Shown: positions 32,384 through 44,620, counted from the first letter of the stretch. The stretch: 64,000 bases of DNA from Paratinospora sagittata (GCA_035771175.1 CM069593.1:38465741-38529740), one strand, 5' to 3'. Notes: generated by a model not told the origin, from the sequence alone. Translations and numbers: made by a program.

Positions 32384-33250
32384 TTAAAAGGAAGAAAGAG
32401 GATATGCCTCCTCAATTACAATATCAACAATTATAGATGGAATATCCTCTAACCACATGTGAGGTTCCTGGGAACATAAACCAAATATACTAAGATGATC
32501 AGCCACACAATTACAGTCTCTAGGAATCACCTGTATATAAATGTTGGGCTCGTGATTTAGAAGGATTCTATAGTCTTCAACGATTTCGCCTTCTTCAGAA
32601 TAACTTTGATTATTTTTCTCCAATGCAACCACAACTGCTGTTGAGTCACCTTCCACAATATTGATAGGTAAGCCCGCTTCAACTGCAAATTCAAGTCCTC
32701 TTTCATTGCATAAAGTTCAGCTGAAGATGCCAGGGGGTTCCCAATTTCTTATTTTTCCATAGTTGCAATGATCTGGCCCTAGAAATATCTAATTACAACT
32801 CCAATACCCACCTCTCCACGGTCACTCAGACACTCAGACTTGCATCTACATTCATTTTCAAAAACTATTGGGGAGAAGGATGCCATATTTGAGATCTGTT
32901 AGTTCTCACATTTTCTTTAGTTTCTAATGTTCGTTGAAACTCCTCTCGCGCTATCACTGCTCTTGACGCCACAATTTCTTCAGCTTCCCTTACTCCTTCC
33001 ATGCAAAACTTATTTTTGTCATTCCAAATAGCCCGCGAGGTTCATCTGCATAGGGGTAAGATCATTTCTTCAGGTTTGGCTTCATAAGATCCCAAAATTG
33101 CCTTGGCTAGTCTGCATCTTGCAATGGCATGAATAATATCTTCAGTCTCATCCTAACATACTCCACAGGTGGCTAAGTTCGATATTTTCCTCTTCCACAA
33201 ATTATCATTTGAGGGGAGGAGTCTCCAAAATAATATATTTACCTTTGGTG
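32384..33250 (-). pseudogene. LINE-type zinc-binding region and RNase H-like domain remnant
   Basis: Downstream (32656-32384) the frame reads EGDSTAVVVALEKN, IYIQVIPRDCNCVADHLS and MWLEDIPSIIVDIV, the RVT_3-type RNase H fold seen at the C-terminus of plant L1 LINEs. Upstream pieces give NVDASLSV (first catalytic Asp) and ETEDIIHAIARCRLAKAI, typical of the zf-RVT region. Many stops are present. A domesticated RNase H-like gene remnant is the alternative. Confidence 0.62.
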
Positions 33251-33416
33251 GCCCATAGTTTTGACCAGAATTTTATGAGAACAACCTTATTTGAGCTTTC
33301 TGCTTGCTCATTGTCTTTAGTTATCAATCCATATCCACTTAGAACAGTATATTGGCTATATTCCTCAACATCCATTGGCATGAGGCATCACATTCCTCTT
33401 TCAACCCATTGAGCTC

Positions 33417-33421
<5 letters not shown>

Positions 33422-33464
<43 letters not shown>
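33422..33464. repeat. (CT)n microsatellite
   Basis: About 21 uninterrupted CT units. Confidence 0.97.
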
Positions 33465-33470
<6 letters not shown>

Positions 33471-33972
33471 TCTTTCCCAACTTAAATGTGACACTCTAAA
33501 CAAGTTCTCTCCATTTTTACTTTTAAGCTATCAAGACTAGCTCATTTCTTGATAATCACATAGCATACCAAGCCTTGAAAAGCCTTGGGTAAGCATTTGA
33601 AATTTATCCATCACCTTTAATGTGGTTCGCCACTTGAGGCGTATAACTTTTTGCCTCTTAATTAACATGATCTAGATTTATTATTTACAATTTTTGGCTA
33701 ATTATTTATAATAAGCTAAGGCCTAATATTAGTGAAAAATGAAAAATGCTTACATATGACTAAACCCGCTTTTATGCAACAAATATTTTAGTCATTGAAT
33801 ATTGATTATGATTCAAATTAATTATTTTACCATTTTATGTTCAAATATATTGATATGGAGTTGTGAACACATATAGAGGTTTGCTTTATTTTAATTATAC
33901 AAAAAAAATAAAGTTCATTTCATTTTGTTGGTCAATGTGTACACATCCAAGACTGAGGTGAATTGGATGTAA
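33465..33972. other. AT-rich spacer, no gene recognised
   Basis: No motif or repeat recognised. Confidence 0.45.
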
Positions 33973-35020
33973 TGACCGGTTTTGAAATGTTTTACGATAT
34001 TATTTTGGGATCTTTTGGATAATACAAATTAAGTCCAAATTAGTCAATCTGTATGAAGAAAAGTGTGAAAATAAAGGAGAATGCATAAGAATTTTTACGT
34101 GATTAAGAAAACCCTTTCCTACATCCATGCCTAGAGAAATCTTCTCTAGGGTTCTACTATCTCTGATCCACTAGAAGGGTATGAATCAAATTGTTACAAT
34201 GTCGTTTTACAGGTTCAAGACAAACATATCCTTTTAATGAGCTAAGGATGAACCACTTGTTCCTTTTTCAAGGGCAAAAGAAAAATTAAAAATTTGTTTC
34301 GCGAGATAAGAAATAACCACTTGACCAATTTCAAGATAAATCATGAAACTTAATTGGACTCTTCATTTCAAACTAGGAATCACAAGTGATTTACAATCAC
34401 TTTGCTTGACTTGTTCCAACTAGAAACAAACCAAAGAGGGTAAGAAATAAAAGTTTGTTCTAAATATTTAGAACAAGTATAATGAAGCCCAATAATACAA
34501 GTCCAATCAAATACAAGATATATAAAAATATTAAACTAAAAATTCGAGAGACCTTACAATAGGTTTTACTTTCCTTGCATCAAATATTGCTCAAGAACAA
34601 TTTTAAAGATGTTTGTAATGATGCATAAGATGAATGCTTTGAAAAACTTCTTTCTTTAAGTAATTTTCATTCTAAGGATTTGAATGTGAAGAAAGGATTT
34701 GATTTTTGGAAAACACTCACTAAATTCACATTTGAGTCTATCTTGTTTTAAATGACACAATTATGTGTATTTATAGTTTAGAAATAAGTATTGGTCATTA
34801 GACACAAAAATATGGCTGATGGGCGTTCAAAATTTAAATTTTCAACCGTTAGAATTGCGTTCGGATATCTAGTAGTGTGCTAGGACTAGCTCACTAGTCC
34901 ATCAGAAAGACCACCAAAATCCATTAGGGTTTTGATGACTAGCACGTTGGTCATTGTACCATTGCGCTAGTTTTGACTAGAAACGTTTAAATTTTGGATT
35001 TTTTGACTTTAAACTCTATA
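33973..35020 (-). repeat. repeat family F, copy 1 (left part), LTR-like
   Basis: It starts TGTAATGACCGG and aligns from about 34280 with 49400-49890. On the minus strand a CTAG/GCGCTAG phrase array (34860-34985) is followed by the TATA-like TAAACTATAAATACA (34766-34780), the layout of an LTR promoter. It is interrupted by element E after CTATA and continues at 43799. No coding sequence was seen. Confidence 0.5.
35016..35020. repeat. target-site duplication CTATA, left
   Basis: It is repeated at 43799-43803 just after element E. Confidence 0.9.
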
Positions 35021-36359
35021 TGTAATACCCTAGGTTTGCACAAAAAAAAAAAAAAATTGTTCGGGCGCCAAATTTTCTATATAAACAACCCTCCCCCTCC
35101 TCATTTCTCACCCTAAAATCACTTCTCCTTGTGATTTTCCTTTTCTTTTTCACTCATTTTTAGTTTTTTTCTTCTCTTTTGAGACTCTCTCTTCGAGACT
35201 CTCTATGTGGTGCAATGCGGTTCTGCTGGGGGGAAGGCCAATTTTGAAAGGAGTTTTTATTTGAAGGTGGGGAACGAAACATAGGTTTGTGTGTCTTATA
35301 ACTTTTATTAAAGTTTACATTCATTTATCATTATGACTACAATTCATTTACACTGTATTATTGCGTATAATGTTCATACTGTTATACTTATGTCTGTATA
35401 TTTGGAGTTCATGTATTACGCTATTACTATGCCAGATTAGTGGTCAATCTGACTCAACCAGACTCAGTCTTGTCCTCAGTAACTTTAAATAGTGAACAGG
35501 AGGCAGCGTGCTGCTCTAGACGATTGGTATTTAAGTAGACCTCTTGTCTCACCTTTCAAGACTGATCTGGTTGGTCTTATTTGAAAGCTATCAGCTTATA
35601 CAAGTAATACTGAATGTCCTAACCTTGCAACTCGTGATACCGACCCTGATAAGGATCACCAGACGTTGACAAATCCTGTCTAAATGTTAAGTAAAGACCG
35701 GACCAATTCATGCATTGGCATCATACATAGCACCACCTAGGGACGTATGTGGTTTATGATTTATAGAATAGTTAGAAGCAATGTTCGCTATTCATTATAT
35801 TTCTCTGAAGAGGGACGTACAATGAGAACCTGACTACTCCTGGCGAGGGACATCTGTACGTGAATCCAGAGCATCGTTCCTGAGGAGGGACGTACAATGA
35901 GAACTCGGCTACTCCTGGGTACGTGAACTCAGGCGATGTACAGTCATCAAACTAATACGAGACGGTGTCATGTATACATACATAATGAATTGATTATGAT
36001 GCTCTGATGTGTATTTAAGATATTTGATTATGAAGTTTGCTTTATTAATTGTTATATTCACGAACTATTTTATCCACTGAGCGTGTAGCTCACCCCGTTG
36101 TTATCCAATTTTTCACAGGAGATTAGGGTGGACTGGGTGCAGGTTTTTGGGCCCACATTTTGTACCCTTTGTTTTATTCATTGGGGATTTGGGGAGAATA
36201 TTCTTTTAACTATTTCATGTACAATTATATTCTGAAATTAATGAAATCAAACTTGTACTTAACTATGCTTCCGTGCACTCTGTTATTATCGTTATAATGC
36301 ATTCGCGCCCTGTCCGTGAGTGTCCCGCCGGTTTAGTCACGTCCCGGCGGGGTGTGACA
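35021..36359 (+). repeat. 5' LTR of element E (1339 bp)
   Basis: It runs TGTAATACCCTAGG to GGGGTGTGACA. TATA box tctatataaa is at 35077-35086. Only one gttcgggcgcc phrase lies upstream of it, where the 3' LTR has several. Blocks matching the element C LTR include ctgaaggtggggaacgaaac (35257-35281), the cacgta/ggacgtac repeat (35810-35940) and the block near 36118-36170. Confidence 0.93.
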
Positions 36360-36364
36360 TTTAA

Positions 36365-36376
36365 TGGTATCAGAGA
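36365..36376 (+). other. primer-binding site of element E (tRNA-iMet)
   Basis: TGGTATCAGAGA, five bases inside the LTR. It is followed by an (AT)n-rich leader (36420-36610). Confidence 0.92.
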
Positions 36377-36765
36377 GTAAGGTCCACTGCCCGTCCAAGT
36401 CCACCAAATTAGGGGAAGAAATTATTTATTAGATATATATATATCTCTAGAACTATATATATATATATGAATTATATATATAGTTAAGATTTATATTAAA
36501 TACATATCTAGAAAACTATATAGTTTTTATATAGTTTAGATTCAAATATATATATATATATATAGTTATGATTGAATATATATATATATATCTGTGTATA
36601 TATGAGATATATATATCATATTGCCAATAGAAAATTTGGATTAAATGATGGCATAAACATTAAGAGAAAAATAGAAAATATTGTCCAAAGGACAAAAAAT
36701 AAATATTAAAAATGTTAGGAATATATTTTGTGTCTTTCACAAATTTATTTTCCTTTCAGCAAAAA

Positions 36766-38353
36766 ATGGCCTCAAGTAAAGGAATGACTTCTGGTAGTAG
36801 GGAACAAATTCCCACTAGACTCAAGGAATTGTCCAAAATGGAGGTTATGACTATGAGGAGTATCGATAATAGAGATCTCCGCCTCCGTTCGATCCTTCAC
36901 GAAAAACTCGTAACACTGGGTGGTTGAACATAACAAAAGTTGAGGGTCACGTCTCCTACAACTTGATGAAATTCTTCTACGAAGCCATGAATTGTGTAGG
37001 ACTTCAAGAAGATGGGATCAACCCTGTTTTGGAGACAACGGTCAGGGGAACAAAGATTTCTATCAACGTCGAAATTATTGTGCGACTTATGGAGATTCCA
37101 ATTGATGATAGAATCATTGATCCACACGAACCCCAAACAGTTGCAGAGATCGTAGAGTCCAACGAACAGTTGTTCAATTCCCTCGCCAAAGAGTTGTACA
37201 CCCAATCAACGTATACCCACCTCCCAAACAATCTCCTTAAACCATCTCTTATCGGCCTTTGAAAGATCATATTCGACAACATCTTGCCAGAAAAGGGGAC
37301 TAGAGGCACTATGTCAATGGCTCAACTTCTTGTGTTATACTGCATAGAGAAAAAATTAAGGTCTCCCTACCTCACATCATCATCCAACAAATGTTGAGGG
37401 TGATTCAAAACCCTTTAAGAAAGGATCTCCTCGGCTACAGAGTCTTGATCATGAGGATGTTATAAGAGGCAAGCGTCAACACTTTTGATGAGTCTTCGAA
37501 GCAGATCATTGAGGCGGTTACAACATCCTCTATCTTCAAGACATATGTCACAAGTTGAGGGGTAACTGACGAGGAAGTATTCAGCGTGACTTTGGTAGGA
37601 AATGGTGAAAGAATTAGGGACGAATATGGATGTTGCTACCGAAAAAGTCGACGCAAGATTCCTGTTAGGGAAGTACCAAATAACGAGCCAAACCAGAACC
37701 CTACATCAAACCCAGCCTCGAATAATGATCCAATCGAGCACCTGTTCTCTGAGGAAGATTTATTTGCCAACCTAAATCAACCTCGACCAAATCAGGATAG
37801 ACAAGAAGTTTCAGCAAATACACCTTCCTGGAACATGCCAACTCAAGGCAATACTACGTACCAATGGTTTCCAACTCCTGAAGTACCATATCGGCCAGTT
37901 CCACAAGTTCCTGTGAACCAACAACAACAAAAGTTTGCGACACCAAATTTTGGAAAACAAGACATCCCAATGAGCCCATTGTTTCAAGACTTTTCAACCC
38001 AAGCATATCCAAATGTCCAAGGGGTTCTAGTTAGGGAATCACCGTACAGTCAAAACAACTACCCCATGCTTATGAGTCAACCGTACGACCAATATTTTCC
38101 ACCAATGCCTACGGCCTACCCTCCACCTATGAGACAGTCGACCCATCAACCATCGATGGGGCAATCGACTAACCCATTCGAACAGTTAAATGTGATCGTA
38201 GCTAGCATTGCTCGAATAGAGGAGACTCAAAATGATTTGTTAACACGTATGCAAAACGTCGAAGAGCAACGAGCAAATTCTCAACCTTATTATAGTAGTC
38301 TCTCTAGCAGGAGGTATAGAAGGAGCAGTAATAGGCAGGAAAATCAGGAATGA
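36766..38353 (+). pseudogene. extra ORF of element E, decayed (putative plant transposon protein family)
   Basis: It starts MASSKGMTSGSREQIPTRLK seven bases after a conserved pyrimidine tract and CAG (36759). It matches the extra ORF of element C from end to end: KVEGHVSYNLMKFFYEAMN, ISINVEIIVRLMEIPID, YTQSTYTHLPNN, then the low-complexity P/Q/N-rich half (37586-38353) with the Ser/Arg tail. Frame breaks occur near 36920, 37262, 37350 and 37460-37590. The preservation of the long Q/P-rich half is notable. Confidence 0.8.
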
Positions 38354-38429
38354 TCACTAGCATTGTAAAAATTTTATTTTATAGATGAATGAAATGTTTT
38401 GTTTAAGACTATCTTTGGTGGGCCGACTT

Positions 38430-38745
38430 CCAACCATTCTTTCTTTTGTATCACTAACTTTGGAGTGGTATGAGACACAACAAAATTGGAGGATACTAAG
38501 TAAAATGTGAAAGTAAGAAAACCCACGACCTTGTATGAAAAGAAACATTTGGAGAAAGTTGCATTACTAATATTATCACTAAGTTTACACGGTATGGGAC
38601 GAGTAAACTTGGACGACACTATTAGTGAACTACGATTCAGCCGATGTTTTATAGAGACCGTGTTCATACAACTTAACTTGGTTGACACCCTTATTACCAA
38701 ATTCATGGGGTATGGGACACGCGAATTTGGATAATAATCGAAAAG
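38430..38745 (+). other. three-hairpin gag leader of element E
   Basis: GGTATGGGAC (first copy GGTATGAGAC) occurs at 38467-38476, 38591-38600 and 38709-38718, spaced 124 and 118. Stems seen directly: AAGTTTAC (38581-38588) with GTAAACTT (38603-38610), and TTATTACCAAATTC (38691-38704) with GAATTTGG-A-TAATAA (38723-38737), the decamer sitting in the loop each time. GTATC/GATAC closes the first. The rest of 38354-39134 is non-coding. Confidence 0.7.
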
Positions 38746-39134
38746 ACTAAGCAAAAGAGTTTGAATACATAAGATTGCGATAGAACGTTAGATCAAGATA
38801 TTTACCGAGGCAAATCTTAAAATTTTTATGACTCGTATGGATTTTCAATGAAATATATATGTATGTTCACAAAAACCAGAACCAAAACATTTGAAATACT
38901 TGCAAAGTTTTATACTTATTATATAAACATTCTAACCTTGTTTTTACACCATGACCAAACATACGAGGCACATAAGATTATTTGATTCCTCAACAAAAAC
39001 CTTACATTATACTTAGAAAAATATGTGGTTTTTATATTGCAGTACTCTCAAAATTGTTGCTGAGAATACCATAACATTATACTTGGCTACAGTTTCCTAA
39101 ATCATGGTTTTAGTTTCTCCTTGCAAGTGAGAAA

Positions 39135-40310
39135 ATGCAAACCAGGAAGAAAGGAAGGCCACGTACTGTCCGTCCAACAGAGGAGGCACCTTCTGAGATT
39201 CAGAACCAGGAACCGTCGCCTCCGACGACAGCGCAGACCACACCCGACACTGCCACTACGTCTGGGCAGGCAGTGCCACCCCAACCCACATATTTTTCCA
39301 TGCCTTCGAGTATGGAAGTCTTTTTCGCCTGATTTATCGAGGTGATGAAAGTAACTGTTCAGACGGCCATTCGTGAGACCGCAGCCAATCAGGTTGTCAC
39401 TGTTCAGGAACCTGTGAGATCTGGGTCGGAGACTCAAACCGACCAGATTACGAAATACAAGAGGCTACAACCTCTTACTTTTGCCGGCACCATTGATGCT
39501 GAAAAGGTGCAAAAATGGCTGGATGAATCAAAGAAGGCTCTCGATGCAATGGCAGTCGATGAGACTCGAAAGATTCCACTTGCGACCTACCAACTTATTG
39601 GTGGAGCAAATACATGGTAGATAACAGTAAAGGAGGACCCAAGGGTCAACACTACTGACATCACTTGGCAACAGTTTGAGCCACTGTTTATTGATGAGTA
39701 TTTCCCTGGCACTATGAAGAGGCAAGAGCGCCAGAAGTTTGCCAAACTATACCAAGGCGGCATGACAGTCAGGGAGTACGCTGGCAATTTTAAAAAATTA
39801 TCGGTCTACTCTCTCTCCACCATCTCAACAGAGCAAAATAAGACCGAGAAATACTACAATGGCCTTCATCCTGACATTCGACAAGCCTTGTCAATCTTGA
39901 ATCTCAAGATTTACAGGGAGGTCGTTGACAAGGCCATGAGCTTTGAGCAGGAGAAGATTGTACAAGAGCAGAGACTGAATAGGGGAAAACGGCCTGCAAC
40001 GATTTCCCAACAAGGCTCGCAACAGGGCAATAAGAAGAAGTCCTACTATAATCAAAACCCAACCCTCCCAGCCCCTGTTAAGAAGAATGAGGCCACGACA
40101 CCTGCGGCTGAACCATCTAACCCTGGTTTTCGCAATCATGGCCGCGGAGGCCATAATGGCAGGGGTGGCCGTGGAAACGACAATGACAGAGGTGGTGTTC
40201 AACACCACAATCAGCATGGCCAACATAACCATCAGCAGCAGAGGCTGACGTGTTACAACTGCGACCAGCAAGGCCATGTAAGAAATGCTTGTCCGCACCT
40301 TCAATAACTT
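39135..40310 (+). pseudogene. gag of element E
   Basis: It starts MQTRKKGRPRTVRPTEEAPS, with a P/T arm, the gag core (LTFAGTIDAEKVQKWLDESK, GGANTW, TVREYAGNFKKLSVYSLS) and the zinc knuckle CYNCDQQGHVRNAC. Internal stops lie near 39332 (TGA) and 39618 (TAG where C has Trp), and there is one at 40306 after the knuckle. The Q at 39968-39970 shows the ancestral codon at the amber site of element C. Confidence 0.85.
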
Positions 40311-41790
40311 ATTCCCGTTGTTCAAGTCCAACAAGCACCATCTGCTGCTAATGCCCAACCCAGGCAGAACCAGCAGAACCAGGGGCAACGGAACCAGGGC
40401 AGAGCATTTGCCATCGCTCAACAACCCCTCCCAGACAACAATGTAGTCGAAAGTACATTTTCCTTGTTCAATGCAATGGTGCATGTCTTGTTCAATTCAG
40501 GTGCTACACATTCTTTTATATCATCTGCATTGGTAAGACATTTAGGGTTGCATCCTGAACCCACATAAATCACACTACATGTCACATCACCCTTAGGATC
40601 AAGTACTGACTTGAAATTGCACTGTCCTCGATGTGAGCTTCGAATGTCAGAATATATTATATATGCAGACCTTTTTGTGATGGACATTGACGACTTCGAC
40701 ATCATCCTCGGCATGGACTGGCTCGCACTACTGAATGCAAAGATCGATTGTATGAAGAAGCAAGTCCAGTTAACCTTGCCCACAGGGTAGTTTGTCAAGA
40801 TTCAGGGAACAAGGAAATGGATACACAACTTGACTGCTGCACTTCTCAAGGCACAACTTTGAGCTCTATCCCTTGGTGATGAAAATGAATCACCAACACT
40901 ATACCCTCTCGAAGTACACGATGTCTCGGTAATATCTGAATTCCCAACACTTTTTTCTAAATGACCTACCTGGTCTACCTCTGGTTAGGGAATTCAATTT
41001 TGAAATCAATCTCATACCGGGCCTATCTCAATTCCACCATACAGAATGTCAAATGTCGAGCTTGTCGAATTGGACAAACAACTTAAGGAATTAGAGAGTA
41101 ATGGTTTCATCAGAAAGAGTTCATCACCCTAGGGCACTCCAGTTCTATTTGTTCGCAAAAAGGATGGTTCGTTACGACTTTGCATCGATTATCGCAAGCT
41201 GGATAACGTCACCATTAAGAACAAATACTCGTTGCCCAGGATCGATGACTTGTTCGACCAACTTAGAGGTGCCAAATACTTCTCTAAGATTGATTTGCGA
41301 TCCGATTATCACCAACTCCGGATCCGAGAGTTGGACATTACCAAAACGACATTCAAAACTCGGTACGATCACTACTAGTTCATGGTCATACCGTTCGGTC
41401 TAACAAATGCACCTGCTGCGTTCATGGATTTGATGAACGACATCTTTAGGTTATACTTAGATCGATTTGTGGTGATTTTTGTGAACGATATCTTAATATA
41501 TTCCTCAACCGAGGAAGACCATAAGATACATCTGAAGATAGTCCTCCAGACCTTGAAAAGCCACCAGTTGTATGCAAAGTTGATTAAGTGCGAATTTTGG
41601 GCGAAGCGAGTTCAATTCCTAGGCTATGTGGTTTCAGGCAATGACATTGAGGTAGATCCTTCTAAGGTTGAAGCGGTTTTAAACTGGAAGCAGCCTACCA
41701 GTGTTACTCAGATTAGGAGTTTTTTTGGTTTGGCTGGCTATTGCAGACGCTTCATCAAGGACTTTTCAAAGATTGTACTATTTCACTTAT
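40311..41790 (+). pseudogene. protease and truncated reverse transcriptase of element E
   Basis: The protease motif reads LFNSGATHSFIS, with Asn where the catalytic Asp belongs, then ILGMDWLALL. Reverse transcriptase begins near 41030 and includes [41 protein letters not shown] and FVNDILIYS, where the first Asp of the YVDD box is Asn. It ends abruptly after [10 protein letters not shown] at about 41775. RNase H and integrase are gone. Stops interrupt several points (for example 40788, 40860, 41131, 41377). Confidence 0.88.
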
Positions 41791-41856
41791 CAATAAAATG
41801 ATGAAACTTTGGTTACAAATATCTTAATACATCGTTTCACTTGAATAACTATGCAG

Positions 41857-42372
41857 ATGTCTAAAAATAATATTGATGGATATAGTGGCGCACACACGCA
41901 ATGGCCCCCTTAGCCACCTGTGGTGACTCATCCAGGATCCGAGTCTAGTCACAACTACGTTGCATCATCAACTCCATCACCACACAGACAACGATCCTTA
42001 TCCCCAGAGCGCGCATGGCTTTTTCGTAACAATTTTGCCCAAAACAATCTCATGCCCTCATCTTGGCAGGATCTTCTACCAAAATTGTCAGGCGGCTGGA
42101 TTCGAGCAACAGCACAAAAAAGCATCCCACCGCTCAACCTACCTCTCCTCAAACGATGTAACCAGCGCCCTACACCACCATCTGTTAAGCAAAGGTTGGA
42201 ATCTTTTGAGGACGAATCCGACTCCATTTGCTCTCCATAGTTTCATGATGTTGAGGATTCCACCGGCCACAGTGTCATTCAGGGACCATACAGGCACTAC
42301 CCTGAACTAGCAAACAATGACGTCGGCAGTGAATCTCAAGCAGATAACAACCATCATGACTACTTGAACTGA
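41857..42372 (+). pseudogene. uncharacterised ORF replacing RNase H-integrase in element E
   Basis: One frame of about 171 codons runs from ATG 41857 to TGA 42370-42372, with two internal TAG stops at 41911 and 42238. It encodes a Ser/Pro/His/Asn-rich protein with PSPHRQRSLSPERAWLF, then LMPSSWQDLLPKLSG and SVKQRLESFEDESDS. I do not recognise it. It begins right after a splice-acceptor-like cactatgcag sequence and ends about 18 bases before the polypurine tract. It may be a captured host exon or a 3' accessory ORF. Confidence 0.45.
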
Positions 42373-42389
42373 TTTCGAAGGCGAAATCC

Positions 42390-42406
42390 TTTTAAGGGGG
42401 GTAGAG
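42390..42406 (+). other. polypurine tract of element E
   Basis: TTTTAAGGGGGGTAGAG directly before the 3' LTR; nearly the same as in element C. Confidence 0.9.
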
Positions 42407-43798
42407 TGTAGTACCCTAGGTTTGCACAAAAAAAAAAAATTGTTCGGGAGGCTGCCCGAACGTCCGGGCAGACGGCCCGAACTTTCAGGCGCCAAATTTT
42501 CTATATAAACAACCATCCCCCTCCTCATTTCTCACACCAAAATCACTTCTCCTTGTGATTTTCCTTCTCTTTTTCACTCATTTTGAGTTTTTGTCTTCTC
42601 TTTTGAGACTCTCTCTTCGAGACTCTTTGTGCTATGCAACGCAGTTCTGCCCGGGGGAAGGCGCCAGTTCTGAAATGAGTTTTTATCTGAAGGTGGGGAA
42701 CGAAACATAGGTTTGCATGTCTTATAACTTTTATTAAAGTTTACATTCATTTATCATTATGTCTACTATTCATTCACACTGCATTATTGCGTATAATGTT
42801 CATACTGTTATACTTATGCCTGTATATTTGGAGTTCATGTATTGTACTGTTACTATGCCGGATTAGTGGTCAATCTGACTCAACCAGACTCAGTCTTGTA
42901 CTCAGTAACTTTAAATAGTGAACGGGAGGCAGCGTGCTACTCTAGACGATTGGTATTTAAGTAGACCTTGTGTCTCACCTCTCAACTGGAGACTGATCTG
43001 GTTGGTCTTATTTGAAAGCTATCAGCTTATACAAGTAATACTGAATGTCCTAACCTTGAACGTCGTGATACCGACTCTGATAAGGATCACCAGACGTTGC
43101 CAAATCCTTTTTAAATGTTACGTAAAAACCAGACCAGTTCATGCATTGGCATCATACATAACACCACCTAGGGACGTATGTGGTTTATGATTCATAGAAT
43201 AGTTAGAAGCAATGCTCGCTATTCATTATATTTCTCTGGAGATGGACGTACAATGAGAACTTGGCTACTCCTGGGGAGGGACATCTGTACGTGAATCCAG
43301 AGCATCGTTCCTGAGGAGGGACGTACAATGAGAATCCGGCTACTCCTGGGGAGGGACATCTGTACGTGAACTCAGGCGATGTACAGTCATCAAACCAATA
43401 TGAGACGGTGTCATGCATAGATACATAATGAATTTATTATGATGCTCTGATGTGTATTTAAGATATTTGATTATGAAGTTTGCTTTATTAATTGTTATAT
43501 TCACTATTTTATCCACTGAGCGTGTAGCTCACCCCGTTGTTATCCAATTTTTCACAGGAGATTAGGGTGGATTGGGTGCAGGGTTTTGGGCCCACATTTT
43601 GTACCCTTTGTATTATTCATTGGAGATTTTGGAAGAATGTTCCCTTAACTATTTCATGTACAATTATATTCTTAAATTAATGAAATCAGACTTGTATTTA
43701 ACTATGTTTTCGCGCACTCTATTATTATCGTTATAATGCATTCGTGCCCCGTCTGTGAGTGTCCCGCCGGTTTAGGAGCGTCCGGGCGGGGTGTGACA
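42407..43798 (+). repeat. 3' LTR of element E (1392 bp)
   Basis: It runs TGTAGTACCCTAGG to GGGGTGTGACA. About 40 extra bases at 42445-42490 carry cccgaacgtccgggca and cccgaactttcaggcg phrases just upstream of the TATA box (42500-42509), a degenerate form of the element C array. Other differences from the 5' LTR are scattered substitutions and small indels. Confidence 0.93.
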
Positions 43799-44620
43799 CT
43801 ATAAATATGATTGAGTCTATCTAAATTCTAGGGATTTGAATGTGAAGAAAGGATTTGATTTTTGGAAAACACTCACTAAATTCACATTTGAGTCTATCTT
43901 GTTTTTAAATGACTCAAGTATGTGTGTTTATAGTTTAAAAATAAGTATTGGTCGTTAGACACAAAAATATGGCTGATGGGCATTGAAAATTTAAATTTTC
44001 AACCGTTAGAATTGCGTTTAGATACCTAGTAGTGTGCTAGTCCAAGACTAGCTCATTAGTCCATCAGAAAGACAACACCAAAATCCATTAGGGTTTTGAT
44101 GACTAGCACGTTGGTCATTGTACCATTGCGCTAGTCTTGACTAGAAACGTTTAAATTTTGGATTTTTTGACTTTAAACTCTATAAACATGATTGAGTGAT
44201 GAAAAGTGATTAAAACACATGAAGTTTGATCATCAAACGCCTTTGAAATCATTTCAAATGAAGGATTCAAATTAGCTAGGTTAAAAAACAAGTAATATGT
44301 AATCAATTGTAGAAAACTTAAAACATATTTTGAGAAAATCTTGTGTAAACGTGATTTTGATTAAATTTATGCAAGTTGGAAAAACATATGCAAATATGAT
44401 TCAATCAATTTAAAAAATTTCAAATAGTAGATTGAAAATTAAATTATCAAAATAAGTCTTAAACATAAATTTTGAGAAAAACCCATGCAAGTGTGATTCG
44501 AGAAAACCTATACATATGTGAAAGATTGGTGCACATGATTTTGAAATGATTGAGCAAGGTTGAGCAAGAAGGCTGCAACCTAATTTTAGACACATAAAGT
44601 ACTTTCAACCTCTTTTTATT
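43799..44620 (-). repeat. repeat family F, copy 1 (right part) with a tandem duplication
   Basis: CTATA (43799-43803) is the right target copy. From about 43827 to 44183 the sequence repeats 34670-35020, including the phrase array and the TATA-like box, ending again in aactctata. After that it continues into unique F sequence (aacatgattgagtgatg) that matches 60360-60750. So F carried a ~370-bp tandem duplication of its promoter region, and E landed in the first copy. Confidence 0.7.

Larger units (their letters stand above)
35021..43798 (+). mobile_element. Ty3/gypsy element E, older relative of C
   Basis: An 8778-bp element, plus strand, with CTATA target copies. Order: 5' LTR, primer-binding site, AT-rich leader, decayed extra ORF, three-hairpin leader, gag, protease, reverse transcriptase, an unrelated ORF in place of RNase H-integrase, polypurine tract, 3' LTR. 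Many stops, a protease Asp to Asn change and an altered RT YVDD box show it is dead. Protein-level similarity to element C is high throughout the shared parts. Confidence 0.93.

Noticed and set aside
41955..42227. 90-residue minus-strand ORF
   Set aside because: Shadow of the plus-strand unknown frame, which is longer and starts and ends sensibly within element E.
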